A DNA stretch of 64,000 nucleotides from Heliocybe sulcata (GCA_004369045.1 ML213509.1:1-64000); one strand, 5' to 3'; positions 11,954 to 24,839 are shown, counted from the first letter of the stretch. Program-made: numbers and translations. Notes: a model not told the origin generated them from the letters alone.

Positions 11954-12779
11954 ATGGAAAATAGAACGGCCTCACATCGCCACACTTTGACCTTCCGGCG
12001 ACTGGTTGTTGCAGCCCTGATAGAGCACTAGCTCGACTATGCGGGTGCTTGGAAGTGCGTATATGGCTTTCTGTTTTCAACGTACTCATCACTCGCATAA
12101 GTCCTTCGAAGATGCGAATAATGGCGTCTCGAAGGCACGGCGGCGCCGTGCGCACTGTACCCAGATATACTGTATGTAACTGTGCAAATGAGGTCGAATA
12201 TGGCATTTGCGTAGATCAAAGCTCCGGTATGTGAGTCTATGGTTTCTAGGCAAGTATCTCAACCTGTATTAGCGGTCAGATCTGTATTAGCTGACCGCTG
12301 TCGGTCCTAATACTCAAGATTTCTCACGTCGTATCCACTGGGAGATTTAGGTGTATAGTATTGTCTGTGCTAGCATGCTGTACAAAAGGCTGCAATGATC
12401 CTTCCCAAGAAACGCCTCGCAACCACCTTCTGCTGTCCCTCGACATCTGCACGGGATATCAACGCCGTCGCACCTATCATCTAGAGTTCGAGGAACGCCC
12501 CTACAAAGCTGTGGATCTCATAGTGCTCGACCTTCGCTATCTGTGGCTTATTAAATGCCTAGATAGAATGGAACTTCGTGGGTAAGTCGGGAAAGGCATG
12601 CGAAGACTGGCTGGTCATACCCTGCTGCGTCGCGTGGCTCAGGCCGTCGTGGGCAGGCGAGGACGATCGGAAGAAAGTCAAGATAGTGGTGGTCACTGTG
12701 TATGATTGCTGCGATGAGGGACACGGTAAGCTCCCAGGCCATTCGGTGTTGCTGTCGGAGCGGGACCTTTGGAACGGGA
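11954..12779. other. intergenic, no recognised gene; one hairpin
   Basis: A perfect inverted repeat AGCGGTCAG / CTGACCGCT lies at 12271-12299 with an 11-nt loop. A plus-strand frame starting near 12578 continues into the inverted arm but has no known relatives. Confidence 0.4.
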
Positions 12780-15765
12780 AGAGAGTCCAAAGGCCTGACC
12801 GCATGTATACCTGTTGCTGGCATTCTGTTTTCGATATTCTCTCGTCATACTGTTATCCCTATACACAGGAACTCGTGTTGAGAGCCGATCTTAAGCCTTC
12901 GGTGCCTGGCGGTACGATCTAGGACCCGACCAGCACGACCACGACGATCCGACATCCTCAGGTCTCGATGATTGGCAATTGCAGCTGTCAGCTAACGATA
13001 CCTGCGGTCTGGTGAAGATGAGCCAGGCGTAGGGACATCTGAAACCACGTAGGCCCCGGATTCACCGTGTCTTTGGTCCTAAGCAATCCTCCAATAGAAG
13101 CTGCTTTTGATTTCGTGAAAGTACACCGAAGATGACTATACAATCGCGATGTAGCGTGCTCGGTCCTAACCTGAGCCTTGCACCAAAGTGAGTCTCTATC
13201 GCTAGGTAACTAGTCTTTGAGGCGCAGCTCAGCACTCAGCTGTGAGGTGAGAGCGCTATACAGCCTCGTCAGAGCTCCTTCCACCGATACGACTCTCGCT
13301 TTCCATGGCCCAGTTCTTGTCTGAAGATAAAACGCCGTCTGATGGCAAGGGCGGCGTCATATCGAAGTCTACCACCGTCTCTGTGGACTGTTCTATCACG
13401 ATGCGCGGCATTGCACTAGAACCCGTTTCCATTGGATGTGCAGCGACAGATGCCGCAAGGTTTTCTGTGGTTCGGCCGACCTCGATGAAAACTATGAGGA
13501 GGGCGGGGAATATCGCCTGTGAATGATAAGCACTTGCTGGTCGGATACCGTGAACAGGGCGTACCGCTCCTGAAGTGGCCTCGACCTGCAAGAATATCAT
13601 GACTTGCGGAGTACTCAGGCTTGAGACGTGGTACTCTTGGAAGACCCGGAGTTCTACGCCAATAGCAAGGATGATGCATACCCAATAAGTTGCGCCGCAT
13701 TCGACGCTACAAGATGCCCATTCATTAGAATGACTGCGAGTCGGCAACACCGCTCACATAAGATAGGTCAACCATAAGTAGCGCCTTCCCATGCTTACAC
13801 CCGGGAACTGCCTTATAGCACGACTACCTTGGAATATACGGAAGGCTGGAGATATCGCTCAATGAGGCCGGCGCATCGTAGAGTCAAAAATTGCAATATC
13901 CCACCAATAAGCATGCTCATGGTCAGATTGATAGCCAACAATAGTACAAAATATACCATACTTATGATGATTTCAAGCGGGTCTACGTATGGCTTTTGTG
14001 TGGCCGGTGTAGCGCCGCTCCAAATAAGTCGCACGAACCCTGTCACTTGGCAAATTCACAGAGAGAACCGGCAAGAGGACAAGCGGAACAGACCTGACTC
14101 GACGACCACCATTGGGAAGACAATCTTGAGCACTATTGCCTTTTTGTTCCAAACAACATAGCAGCGCCACAACTAGAACGCAATGAGCGTAAATGATACG
14201 CAAAAACGATTTCACATACGAGAAACATGTCAGCGACCATGCTGTACATTCTTTAGATGGTTTATCTTTGGATCCACGGCGAATATAACTTACATTTGCA
14301 GGTTCAAAAGCACCGCAGTAATGGTCTGTAATTGTCCTTGTACAGATGTGTTCTGGTCAAGTACGTCATACCGACCATCGACGTCCACGAGCTCGATGGG
14401 GCCACTGAAAGCAACATGGATAAAAGAGACTACGATTGCTGCGGTTGTAAGGAGGAACGATGCGATGGAAACACATAACAGGGACCGTTTTATAGCGGGA
14501 TTTCCGGTTGACGAGGAGAGCCCCTTACGGAGCAGATGGACGGCGGCGCCAAAAAGTACCACAAACATTCCTGCTCCGGACTCAGCATCAGCAGCGACAA
14601 CGAAAGCGGAATACGGCGCACCGTATGCGATGCTTAGGATCTTAAGTCGGAAGACTAAGATCGGTGCCCATAATTGAACAGCTACGGGGTGAATCTCACC
14701 CATAAAGCAAGCACGGCAATCTACCAGTTATCATAAGACATCAGCAAAATAATAGGTACAGTTCATTCCGCCTACACCACTGGGAGAGAATGCATAAGAC
14801 ACTTCCGCCATTGCGTCCGTCGTATGGAGACCCAGCTCACATTCTGAGAAGAGTACTTTATACCGTTCACGTACCGATCCAATGGCTCAATTATCTGACC
14901 GCAGGTGCACGAGTCGAAGAAGACCAGATTCGAGATCAATACTTTGGCTTCTGCAGCGCCCAGACCGAGGCGACCCTGCAACACGAGCGCATCTGTCATT
15001 CATAATCGAGGACAAAGTATACGAGATGTCGAATGCGCCATCAGAAGCAGTGATGGGAGAATCGTCATGATTGTGGTCCCATCTCCGAGTGATTGATATA
15101 CGGATGTGCCACTATCAGACAGGGGACGCCCGGGAGATGCTCGGTTACAGGCAGTGATTATCACAGATACACGAACCAAGCATTGACGATTGTTAAGAAC
15201 AGCTTGGTATCACAGATAGCGTGATAGTTCCAAGGGGGTTTGGAGCCCGTATAAGTTGGAAGTTCGTGGAAAAAGATCATGGCTACTCATAGTTCGGAAA
15301 ACTGCATCCGAAGTGGCAGACTTCAGAGCCAGATCGTTCAGAGCTAATGACTCCGACATTATGCAGATTTGAGCACAAGGGCAGACAAGGGGCCTTTGTT
15401 AGGATCACAACGAGCTGCCACGAGCCTTGTGGAAAGACGTTTTGGGAGAGGCGACCTTCCCTGAGGGAGAAGTACAGATATCGCATTACTATTTCCAGCA
15501 CAAACACTTGACCTGAGATGGAACAGACATAAAATCAGGTGGGTACCACGATCAACAGAAAACTGCCACTATTACCTCTAAGCCGGAAGTAGACAGTTTA
15601 TTCCTGCAACAGGCATACTCCGCGCGTGCATCCTGAGCCAACACTAGCTTCAAACCTGAACGCCGTCGGGAATATGCCATGTTCGAATGGCATAGCTTGG
15701 GTAGAGACCAGAGGGAGATGAAGTACGGTATCTCAAGCTTGTCCGAGTCACGGACGCGTACCGGG
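12780..15765 (+). repeat. left arm of a diverged inverted duplication flanking RAD4
   Basis: Read on the minus strand, this stretch matches 20050-23430 on the plus strand in the same order: near 15.6 kb (TTCGAACATGGCATA also at 20153), near 15.25 kb (GCGTGATAGTTCCAAG against GCGATAGTTTCCAAG), near 15.04 kb, through the whole seven-helix gene, and on past it to about 12.8 kb (ACAATCGCGATGTAGCG against ACAATCGTGATGTAGCG). The right arm carries an extra stretch around 20.6-21.1 kb. Ends are approximate; the divergence suggests an old event. Confidence 0.8.
13256..14811 (-). CDS. seven-helix membrane protein, copy A
   Basis: Multi-exon gene of a mushroom-wide integral membrane family with about seven helices and no proven function. 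Exon 1 codes MAEVSYAFSPSG; two tiny exons follow, 14720-14700 (21 nt, IAVLALW) and 14640-14622 (19 nt, ILSIAY); then a long exon from GMFVVLFGAAVHLLRK to TAVLLNLQ, a 22-nt exon (14241-14220, MVADMFL), and LWRCYVVWNKKAIV, which is the family hallmark 'WRCYVVWN'. Later exons encode INLTMSMLI, RRYLWLTYLIVECGATYW, and FPALLIVFIEVGRTTE, ending in a soluble tail. All introns are GT-AG and frames join. It lies in the left inverted arm and is paralogous to the gene at 21380-23027. A TATA-like TATAAAG lies about 50 nt upstream. Confidence 0.8.
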
Positions 15766-15781
15766 ACCTCTCGTGACGTCA
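15754..15781 (+). promoter_or_regulatory. RAD4 promoter: ACGCGT box and TGACGTCA palindrome
   Basis: ACGCGT (15754-15759) and TGACGTCA (15774-15781, extended to GTGACGTCACGCGA) lie 110-135 nt before the RAD4 start. ACGCGT is the MluI box that binds MBF in yeasts at replication and repair genes; TGACGTCA is the bZIP ATF/CREB site of stress regulation. Use in this fungus is inference, but the extended palindrome recurs before family A genes. Confidence 0.6.
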
Positions 15782-15889
15782 CGCGACCGCAAATCGCTCT
15801 CACTTAGCAGTCCGTCGACTGTGCGGTTGTCGTAGTCCGCAACCTCGAAGCACCCTGTTACCTTCTAAGATCTCGCGTCTCTGTCTAAT

Positions 15890-18800
15890 ATGGCTTCACT
15901 TCCCGAGTACCAACCACTATCTGATGACGACGACGAAGGGATAGAATGGGAGGAAGTGGATGTTCCGGCGACTTACACTAACGTCGGCACTAACACGAGC
16001 GCAAGTACAAGCGCCAGTATGGACGGCGATAGATCTCCAGGAGAGAATTCCAAAGGTATAGAGATCACTCTGAAGAGTGCAAAGAGAAAGGACAAAGACA
16101 ATGAGAAGGAGGCAGCGAGTCAGTACGTCCTTCGCCTTCCGTGAAATCTAGTCTTATACCACACTGTTATTGCATTGTCTCCTATGAAATCCCCGATCGT
16201 CCTGTTTGACACGCATATATCCAGGAAAGCGAAACAGATCCAAGCTACTCGCCTCGCCCGCATCCGTTGCCACAAGATTCACACTGTGGCCCTTCTTGCC
16301 TCCGCCGCCCACCGCAATGCCTGGATAAATGACCCGCTCCTACACGCGCGCATCCTCTCCATTGTTCCAATGCACCTTCAGCAACCGTTGTCATCTCCTC
16401 CAGGTAAACGCGCGGTACCCTCTCAGGCGCAGCGCGGGCGGATGTTCCAGCACGCCGTGGAAGCCCTCGTGGAGTGGTGGACGGCGTATTTTGCTGTAGA
16501 CGGTGTGGGTGTGAGAAGGTGGAGCTATGAAGAGGTCAGGAGAGTCCTGGATGCATATCCGCTAAAGAAGCCAGAAACACAGGATAACTCCTTGCCGCCG
16601 ATCGACCAGCCCGAAATTAAGCTATCCAGGCATGTCCTCTCGCTTCTGTCGACCGAACCACCTCTGGCTTCCGAGTCAAAGTCTCTACAAAAGCACTTGC
16701 TGATGCAGAGAGGTAGTCGTGACGTGAGCGCGCTGCTCTTCACGGCATTATGTCGTGCGCTCGGGGTCCCGGCGCGGTTAGTAGTGAGCTTGCAGAGCGT
16801 CGGGTGGTGGGGTGACAAGCCGAAGCCGAAGAAGAAGGGCGGGAAGGGGAAGGGAAAAGCCGAGGAACCTGCCGATGAAGAGGAGGATGACATGGAGGAA
16901 GTGGCTATACCGAAGCCGTTGACGCCTCAGAGGGATGTAAAGGGCAAAGGCAAGGCGAAGGATAGTTTCCCTGGGAATGGGGAGATGCTGGATGGTGGGT
17001 ACATTCCTGCGGATGATAGTAAAGGGAAAGGCAAGGGCAAGGCGAAACCTGTCATCAAACTGCGGAAGTCGAAAGCTGGCGGACGAAGGCTGAACGGTGC
17101 GCTGCCTTTCCAAGGTGCCTTCTGACGAGATGTTGAAGATTTCGTGTCACCTTAGAGTCGCCGCCGGCCCCGCGGCGTCCCTCGACTGGTCCGTACTTAT
17201 CTGCCCACCCGGATCCGCTGGACACGCCACCAATCCTGTGGACCGAAGTCTTCAGTCGTCCGGATGGTGTGTGGATGCCCGTTGACCCAGTGCGAGGAAC
17301 CGTGAATAAGCGGCAGCAGTTCGACCCCGAGTGGGAGGTGCAGAAGCGGGGAGGGAAGAGGAAGGAAGAGGCGAATCGGATGGTGTATGTCGTGGGGTTC
17401 GAGGAGGACGGGTGCGTCGGCTGCATTAGAATGCACTCCTTGGCTTGACGATGCAATTGGCAGGTACGCGAAAGACGTCACGCCGAGATACGCGGCCAAT
17501 TTCCTGTCGCGGGTGTCGTTGGTACAGGGCGCGGCTGCTACTTCAGAGTTGGGTGCGAGTAGCAGTAGTGCCGCTGACCGGAGGAAGTGGTGGGACCGTG
17601 TGTTGGGAATGGTCAAGCGGTGCGTATCCCATCTTCCACTGCAGTGGTGAATCCGCTGATCCCACCTCGCCAGACCATATGTGCTAAACCGAGACGAGAT
17701 TGAAGACGAGAGCTTCCGTGAGCTCCTGCGAAGGGAAGGCATGCCGAGCAGCGTCGCCGGGTTCAAAGGGCACGAACTGTATGTACTCGAGCGACACCTT
17801 AAACAGACCGAGACGATCTACCCACTCGAGGAGATTGGGCGGTTCCGAGGGGAACCCGTCTATTCCCGGTCGAACGTCGTCGAGCTGAAGACGGCGGAGA
17901 ACTGGATGCGCAGGGGGAGGGCTGTGAAGGCCGGCGAACAGCCGCTGAAGACGGTCAAGGTGAAGGCGAGCACGATCAATAGGAGGAGAGAGCTGGAGAT
18001 GTTTGGCGGCGGCGATGGGCGAGCGGATACGGGGAAGGGGAGAGATGGAGATGCGGAGGACATCGAGAACGGTTTGGAGATTCAGTTGAATGGGGACCTT
18101 CCTGGGCAAAGGACACGAGAAGAAGAGGGGCTTATGCAGGGCTTGTACGCGGAGTTTCAGACAGAGGTGTATAAACCTCCGCCTGTGGTTAACGTGAGTG
18201 GTGGCCCCCTAACGGGAGAGCCGGTGGACTCATGTCTGGTTTGGCCACATAGGGAAAAGTGCCGAAGAATAATTTTGGGAATATCGACTTGTACGTGCCT
18301 AGTATGTTACCGATGGGAGCGGTACATGCTCCTTGTGCGTGTTTGGTCTTACTTCTTTCCAACGAGCTGCGACTGATGTATGTCTACTACAGTCAAAGGC
18401 GCTGCAAAAGTTGCCCGGACCCTTGGGTTCGATTACGCTGAGGCTGTCGTGAGTATAGTTCACAGCCGTGGCATATGCAAGCGGCCTTGAACAACTTGCC
18501 TTCGACAGACTGGATTCGAATTTCGGAAGCGCCGGGCGACGCCGATTATCACCGGCGTGGTGGTTGCAGCAGAGAATGAAGCTGCTTTGTTGGAGGTATA
18601 TCTTGATTGAGGTGTACATCACTGTTTTTTCCAACCTGGCTTGCACAGGCGTACTGGGAAATGGAGCGTGATGCCGAAGAGAAGCGACAGGCAAAGCGCC
18701 ACGAACAGGTCCTCAAGCGGTGGACGCGGTTGATCCAGGGCTTGAGGATTCGAGATAGGCTGAAGCGGCAGTACACGGATGCTGGCCAAATCGCCTCGAC

Positions 18801-19615
18801 CAGCAAGCGAGATGATGAAGGGAACGAGCCCGAGAAGGTTGGACAGGAAGAAGAAAGGGTTCGTTTAGTCTTTTTCACGTCGCTATTTCTCTCATATTCT
18901 CTCTGTCTCGCCTCAGGAAGCTTTTGTCGAGCCTGGAGGATATCTCACTGCTGTCGACGATATTGTTAGGCCTTTTGCACTGCCGAGATATCAGCATGTT
19001 GCATTCGAATCTGCAGCTCCATCAAGGCGCTCGTCGCCTGGCCCGACTAATGGTGCAGAAGAACCGTCAACGTCCGACCATGTGACTCCATTGACTATGG
19101 ACTCTGTTGATGACGATATACTAGACGAAGAGATGGAGGAGGTGCAGGTACCTCAGTCCGTGCTCTCAGGGATACCGAAGACTATGGCGGAACTTGCGGA
19201 AGCTTCTGCTCGGCGTACACAGATTAACACTGTTAATGCCGATATTGCACCTCAAGCAATACCCATCCCGTCTGCGACAACACCCAGCGCGCAAAGACGA
19301 TCGGGTCGGACTTCAAGGACGAATAGTACTCCAGGCACGCTCTCCTCCTCCACCGGTGGCCTTAATACTACCGCTCGAAACGGACGTCGAAAACGTACGC
19401 GAGAAGATGTTTCCGACTCTGAAGAGCAGGCTGCGAAGAGCGCCGGTGAGTCCTCCCCTAACAAGAGGGCAAAGACTAAGAAGAGTATTCCTGTGGTGTC
19501 GGCGACCCCTGTCAGATCTGATAGGGTGCTGCGGACTCGCAAGACCAAGACGAGCACGGAATTGGAGGAGGAGAGGGAGAGGGAGCTGGCGTATCGGAGA
19601 GCTGTGGCGGAATAA
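15890..19615 (+). CDS. RAD4: DNA damage recognition protein Rad4/XPC
   Basis: Ten exons join in frame to 1062 residues; the nine introns start at 16123, 17115, 17412, 17620, 18194, 18335, 18449, 18596 and 18859 and are 41-102 nt. Rad4/XPC binds helix-distorting lesions and starts global nucleotide excision repair with Rad23. Visible parts: acidic N terminus; transglutaminase-like fold (RDVSALLFTALCRALGVPAR, then WTEVFSRPDGVWMPVDPVRG); the three beta-hairpin domains (FKGHELYVLERHLK; EIGRFRGEPVYSR; VPKNNFGNIDLYVPSMLP and ARTLGFDYAEAVTGFEFR); a basic, acidic-rich C-terminal tail with nuclear-type KR clusters. Length and order fit fungal Rad4. The start is chosen at the first in-frame ATG after the promoter boxes. 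The gene lies between the inverted arms. Confidence 0.95.
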
Positions 19616-20049
19616 GCTCTTTGTTGTGTGTGCGATGTCTTGTCTACTCCACAACTACTTCAGATGTAATCCTCGTACGATGGACCCTGCTAGGACACAT
19701 TAATGGACGTCCGACCCCGGCTTTCGACGAAGCTGTACGCGCGCAGTCGATCTCCACTAGTGGTGAGGTTTGATGAGGCGATACCTGGAGTTTCTGATCC
19801 TATACGGAAGGTTTGTGTATCCCTGCATTTCGGCAGAATGCGGAGGAGAGAAGGGTGATGGTCAGCAGATGCGGAAGCAGGTCGAACCTGTTTGGCTTTC
19901 ATGGAAGTATGCGGGTTACTACGGTATGGTAAAGCGTCGGTATAGTATGAAGCAGCAAGACAACTAAAATGTTATAATTATGAGAATGCTATGCAGGACA
20001 AACGAACTTGCAACTAGAGCAAAGTCCACGGCGGTAGTGGCTCGCTGTG
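19616..20049. other. RAD4 3' flank, no recognised gene
   Basis: Nothing recognisable apart from the likely 3' untranslated region of RAD4. Confidence 0.5.
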
Positions 20050-23000
20050 ACGCCAGAGCGTGATCTCGGCTTCAGCGAATCAGCGCTCAGTTCTGTTCCT
20101 CGGTACTTCTCCTGGGCGCCTCCTGGCGATGCTCTGTTGAAGCTATTTCGTTCGAACATGGCATAGCCGCAACGGCTTCCGGGCTCTGAGTCAGTTTTAT
20201 TCCAGGATTCTCGCGAGGAGCATCATTGCGATGCAGGGATGAACCGTCTAATTTCGGCTTATAGGTGGCACTTTTCTGTCAACTATGGTACAGCGTCTGA
20301 TGCCATGTTTTCTCTATTTCACAGCAAACGTTGTACTGGACACAGCAGTGCGATAACTTCTAGCTATACCCGAACAGGACCGGCAGTTTCTCTCCAAGAT
20401 GACTTCCCCCACGGCTCGCGAGTCACGATAGGTCGTGATATTCTCACAAAAGTGCCGCGCCTATCGGAACCAATGAGCTCTGAATGATCTGTCTTGCAGG
20501 GTAAATCACGAGTCGGCCCCTCCGTCCATGATCTTTCGGCCTATAGCGGCTTCAAATACACTTGGAAACTATCGCATTATTTGTGATATCAAGCTATTGT
20601 TGTCTGTGCATCTCTGATATCCACTGCTTCCTGGACATCACCCGCCTGAAAGCAGAAGCTTGGAGCTTTCCCCAAATACACGCGCCACCGTATCGTCAAT
20701 GGGCACCACGGTAACACAAGCGTCTCGATGCCCGAGTAAGTACTGACCTTGCTTATAATCAAGTGCAATCGCAGTGACGACAACATTGATGCCTGGCATT
20801 GTCTTCGTCGCTCCGTATCGAACCAAGTACGTTTGCTCTTGCTTCCTAGTTCCGTCCTTTCCCCGATAGGAGATGTTCTCAGATGGCTAGTCATTTATGC
20901 ACGTCGTGATGTACGGTACGGAGCTCCTTCGCATATACTTGATTCGCCTGATAGGTCCTCTAATGTAAACTGGAGTCGGGTCATATAGAACATGTGCATG
21001 TGCTATGTCAAGCCTGCGATGATAGAACAAGGTTTCGGTTCCCTCTTTGCTGCAATGAATTGAACACGACTCATATCAATCACTCCGAGGTGCGACCGCA
21101 ATCACTGGCTTTGATTGAACTGTTCTGATGAGCAAGTAGTAGATGCGCTCAGCGCGATATGGTTTGGGAACTTAGTGCTCCTTCCGTGACTAGTCCCATC
21201 TCCCGGCGATGCATTGACATCCCGTACACGGTGAGCGATTATAGGTGACAAATGCACACCTATTGCGGATGTCTCACCTAGCATACGTAGGTGTATCGGG
21301 TGGGATCTGTGGCGCTGCTTCGAAACTAGTTTAAAAGGTCATTGTAAGTGTAAGCTTGTGCGTCCATACTTTCCGCACCATGCAATTCTCGTACGTGTTC
21401 GGCCCGACAGGCGTAAGTGGAATAATCGCGTATACGTCCATCTCTAATAAAAAGCAATGAGTAGCAACCCACTCTGGCTTTATGGGTAAGAATTTGCACC
21501 GAATCGCTTTCTGTCGAGCAATTATATGACCCAGTGCGCAAAAGATTCTGAGCATGGTATACGGTGCGCAGTCATCCGTCATTTAACGTACTCTTGATGA
21601 CAACTCAGAAAGTCAGGGATGTTTGTGGTGCTTTTCGGCACCGCAGTCCATCTGCTACGCAAGAGCATCTCCTCGCGGAGTGGAGATTCCACTGTCGAAA
21701 AGTCTCTCTTATATGTTGCAGTCATATCCTTCCTCCTGACAACTACAGCAATCGGAGTCTGCTTTGTCCTGGTTGCCTATACCTACGGTGTCAACATGTC
21801 ACGCTTGGAAGATATGGTAGTACGCGCGGCGAACCCCAGCCAGACTTACCACAAATTGTCAGTTAAGTTGACCACGAATCCAGAGATATACATCTAACAC
21901 ATATATAGTATGACCGCATCGGAACAGTTGCAGATTATTACTGCCGTACTTCTGAACCTCCAAATGTTAGTTACCTCGACCATGATGGCAGAAATATCCA
22001 TCTAACGAATATTAATAAGCATGGTTGCCGACGCATTCCTCGTATATTGGAATCATTTTTGTGTATCCTATGAGCTGACTGTGTTCTAGCTGTGGCGTTG
22101 CTATGTTGTTTGGAACAAAAAGGCAATAGTGGTCAAGATTGTCCTGCCAATGGTGGTTGTCGAGACAGGTCGGTGTTTCTTGTCCTCTTTCCGGTTTCCC
22201 TCTCTGAATCTGCACAGTTATGGGGTTTGTGCGACTTGGCTGGAGCGCGGCTCCGGCAAATTTCCTAGAAGAGGGTACACTGTCCCCAATTGAATTCTAC
22301 ATAAGTATGGTATACTTTGCATCATTATTGGCTATCAACCTAACCATGAGCATGCTTATTGGTGGGATGTTCCAATTCTTGGATGTAGGCTGAACTGATC
22401 CCATTGAATGCTTTCTGAAGCGTTCCGTACATTCCGCGCCCATCGTGCTATGAGGCATTTCCCGGGTCTAAGCTTGGGAAGACGCTACTTATGGTTGACC
22501 TATCTGATGTGAGCTACGTTTCCGACTCGCAGTTATTCTACTAAATGGACACCTTGTAGCGTCGAATGCGGCGCATCTTACTGGTTATGCATCATCATTG
22601 TCATTGGCGTAGAACTTGGGTCTTCAAAAGTGTACAGCTCCCTAGGGGAAGACCTCAGCTCCCTGAGTACTCCGTTCGTCATGATATTCTTGCAGATCGC
22701 GGCCACTTTAGGAGCGGTACGTTGTGTCCACTATGTGCGACCAGCAACAGTGCTCATCATTCACAGGCAATATTCCCCACTCTCCTCATAGTTTTCATTG
22801 AGGTCGGCCGAACCACAGAACACCTCGTGGCATCTGTTGCTGCACGTCCACTGGAAATGGTTTCCAGTGCGATGCCGCACATCCTCATAGAACAGTCCAC
22901 AGAGACGGTCGTGGACTTCGGTACAATGCAAGCCTTGCCGCCACACGGCAATTTGTCTTCTGGCAAGGATTGGGCCATGGAAAGCGAGAGTCGTGTTGGT

Positions 23001-23430
23001 GGAAGGAACTGTCAAGAGGCTGTATAGCGTTCTTACCTCGCAGCTGAATGCTGAGCTGTCTCCGAGGATAGTTGGCGTGTGAGAGACTCACTTTGGGAGG
23101 CTATGACCGGTCACGCTACATCACGATTGTACGTTTATCTTCGGGGCACTTTCAATAACAAGCAGGAATCTTCCATCAAGGGACCTAGGACTAAGAATGG
23201 GGCGAATCTGGAGTCTGCGCGGCATGTCTGTGTATCTGGATCCTCTCGCGAGACCGCGGAAATCTTCGACTGACGGCTGCCATTGTAATCATCGAGACCA
23301 AGGTTGTACTGCCAGGCGACAGAGACTTGAGATCAGCCGCCAACATGAAGTTCGAACAGTACGGTCGCAGGCCAAGGCGATACCGAAGACGGACTGCAAT
23401 TGACAGGTATACGTGCCGTCCTAGCATTGG
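20050..23430 (-). repeat. right arm of the inverted duplication flanking RAD4
   Basis: Plus-strand sequence here matches the minus strand of 12780-15765 in the same order. Both arms hold one seven-helix membrane gene. An extra 400 bp at about 20.6-21.1 kb has an open minus-strand frame reading GATKTMPGINVVVTAIALDY that could not be closed into a gene with consensus splice sites; the left arm has only a remnant of its end. Boundaries are approximate. Confidence 0.8.
21380..23027 (+). CDS. seven-helix membrane protein, copy B
   Basis: Paralogue of the gene at 13256-14811 with the same exon plan: exon 1 MQFSYVFGPTG, a 21-nt exon at 21465-21485 (QPTLALW), a 19-nt exon at 21545-21563 (ILSMVY), a long exon starting GMFVVLFGTAVHLLRK, and a 22-nt exon at 22020-22041 (MVADAFL) before LWRCYVVWNKKAIVVK. 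One extra intron splits the loop before EQLQIITAVLLNLQ. The tail has FPTLLIVFIEVGRTTE and ends QEAV like copy A. Frames join without a stop, so it looks intact. Membrane location follows from the hydrophobic segments; ligand or partner is unknown. Confidence 0.78.
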
Positions 23431-24113
23431 ATATCCGCTGTTCTACGTTCCGTGCGAGGATGGCTGGATACGTAGCACGTTCCGAACAAGGACTCTGCTG
23501 TCTTGGTGTGGGGGTGCTCGTGGCGTTCGTTGTCTATCTTCCCGCGTATAATAGACGTCCGATGCACCTCGGCAGTGACCTACGTAGATTATGCGGGGTG
23601 TGTCCTCCATTGACAGTCCATAAGCACAAGCCGCGTAGTGGACGTCATGCGTCGCGATTGTGGCCAGACGATCTGCACGTCAGTCCTTTCAGGCTGTGGA
23701 ACACCAAACTGCCGCTGAGAGTCACACCTGGGCAGCATCTACAACTCGACACATATCGCAACGACCGGCAATACGCGGTCAACATGAGTGCCAGGGCTAT
23801 TGCGATTGACTCTGCTTAGAGAAATTAACGGACGCCAGACTCCGTCCGTCGATAAAGCTAATAGGCATACAGTCAAATCTTACTGCAAAAGTTTGAAGAA
23901 CGAACAATACCTCAATTTTTTGCGCCCTAAATCCATTGTTGTCCACGGGGGCGAAGACGAAGCTAGTGAGAGCGAAGTATTAAGGACTTGGGCACCAGCG
24001 GCGGAATGTCTGGCTGCGTTGAGAAACGCTATGGTTAACATGCGTGTGCAGCGCTGTCAAAGCGGTTGGGTACGATGGTCACCGTTGAACTTGCCATTGA
24101 GGTCGCAGTGCCA
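23431..24113. other. intergenic, no recognised gene
   Basis: A 139-codon plus-strand frame ends at 23819 but has no relatives I recognise and no splice structure. It begins inside the outer end of the right inverted arm. Confidence 0.4.
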
Positions 24114-24839
24114 TTACATTCGCGGCTGACAGACAGGCACGATCTCATCTACCACTGCCAGCCCCGACTCATCATCATCGTAATTGCGCCTGCAATACGT
24201 GAAATGGAGCAGGTGAGCCATTGAAGCAGTAGGGACGGTGCCAGTTTGAGCGTCAACATTCACATACCTTACACTGCTCGGAAGGCACTCAACGAGATTC
24301 ACCCTAATCACCGATGGAGGCACACAGGCGTGCGCCTGAAACTGTGTGTGCCATCCATGTAAAACTGCTTCTTCGGACTGCGTCCTGTTTGCTGTACCGG
24401 ACGGCCACGCGTCAATACCCCCGCTTAATAGCCTAAAATGGTCGGGTGCTGGCACGATGGGAGGGGTACGACACGGTCGAGTCGAGATTGAATATGGGAC
24501 GAACTTAAACGAGATATCAGTCATGGCCTGCGCGTGAAGCAGCGAGAGCTGTACCATTGGACTCACCTCAGATGTACTATGGATGACTAGTCTCGGGAAT
24601 CTGACAGAAATCAATTCCCCTCTCCTCACAGCTTTGTCGTCAACCTCTCTGGTGATCGTGTGTTTCCACTCTACCCTCCGGTTTGATGCGCCCTCCATCG
24701 TGTAATCGCCATCCAGCCTCTCCCATCTCCACGGAAGCTGTTCTTCGAGGTGAGCAGCTTGGATCTCTTTCGCTTTCCTGCGTGGATGCGGGGTCAACAG
24801 AATGACTGCGTGTTCGCTAGCAGACGGTGGTAATGACAT
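24114..24839 (-). CDS. chimeric gene with a RAD4-derived 5' end
   Basis: Three exons (24839-24567, 24527-24268, 24189-24114) join in frame to 202 residues; introns are 39 and 78 nt, GT-AG. The start ATG lies in sequence homologous to RAD4 intron 1, and the next codons (RKAKEIQAAHLEE) match the start of RAD4 exon 2 (RKAKQIQATRLAR). From LPWRWERLDG on, the protein is unrelated to Rad4 and unrecognised: no signal peptide, no membrane helix, one acidic YDDDE stretch near the end. It is transcribed, if at all, from a duplicated RAD4 promoter that also faces family A copy 4. Alternatively the frame is fortuitous. Confidence 0.5.
   Translation of the reverse strand: MSLPPSASEHAVILLTPHPRRKAKEIQAAHLEEQLPWRWERLDGDYTMEGASNRRVEWKHTITREVDDKAVRRGELISVRFPRLVIHSTSEVSPMVQLSLLHAQAMTDISFKFVPYSISTRPCRTPPIVPAPDHFRLLSGGIDAWPSGTANRTQSEEAVLHGWHTQFQAHACVPPSVIRVNLVECLPSSVRYVNVDAQTGTVPTASMAHLLHFTYCRRNYDDDESGLAVVDEIVPVCQPRM

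Noticed and set aside
16525-18109. Minus-strand frames of 110-190 codons opposite RAD4
   Set aside because: They arise from the strong codon bias of RAD4 exons and have no start, family or promoter of their own.
20589-20984. Small minus-strand gene with GATKTMPGINVVVTAIALDY
   Set aside because: The best two-intron model ends out of frame, so it is only mentioned within the right inverted arm.
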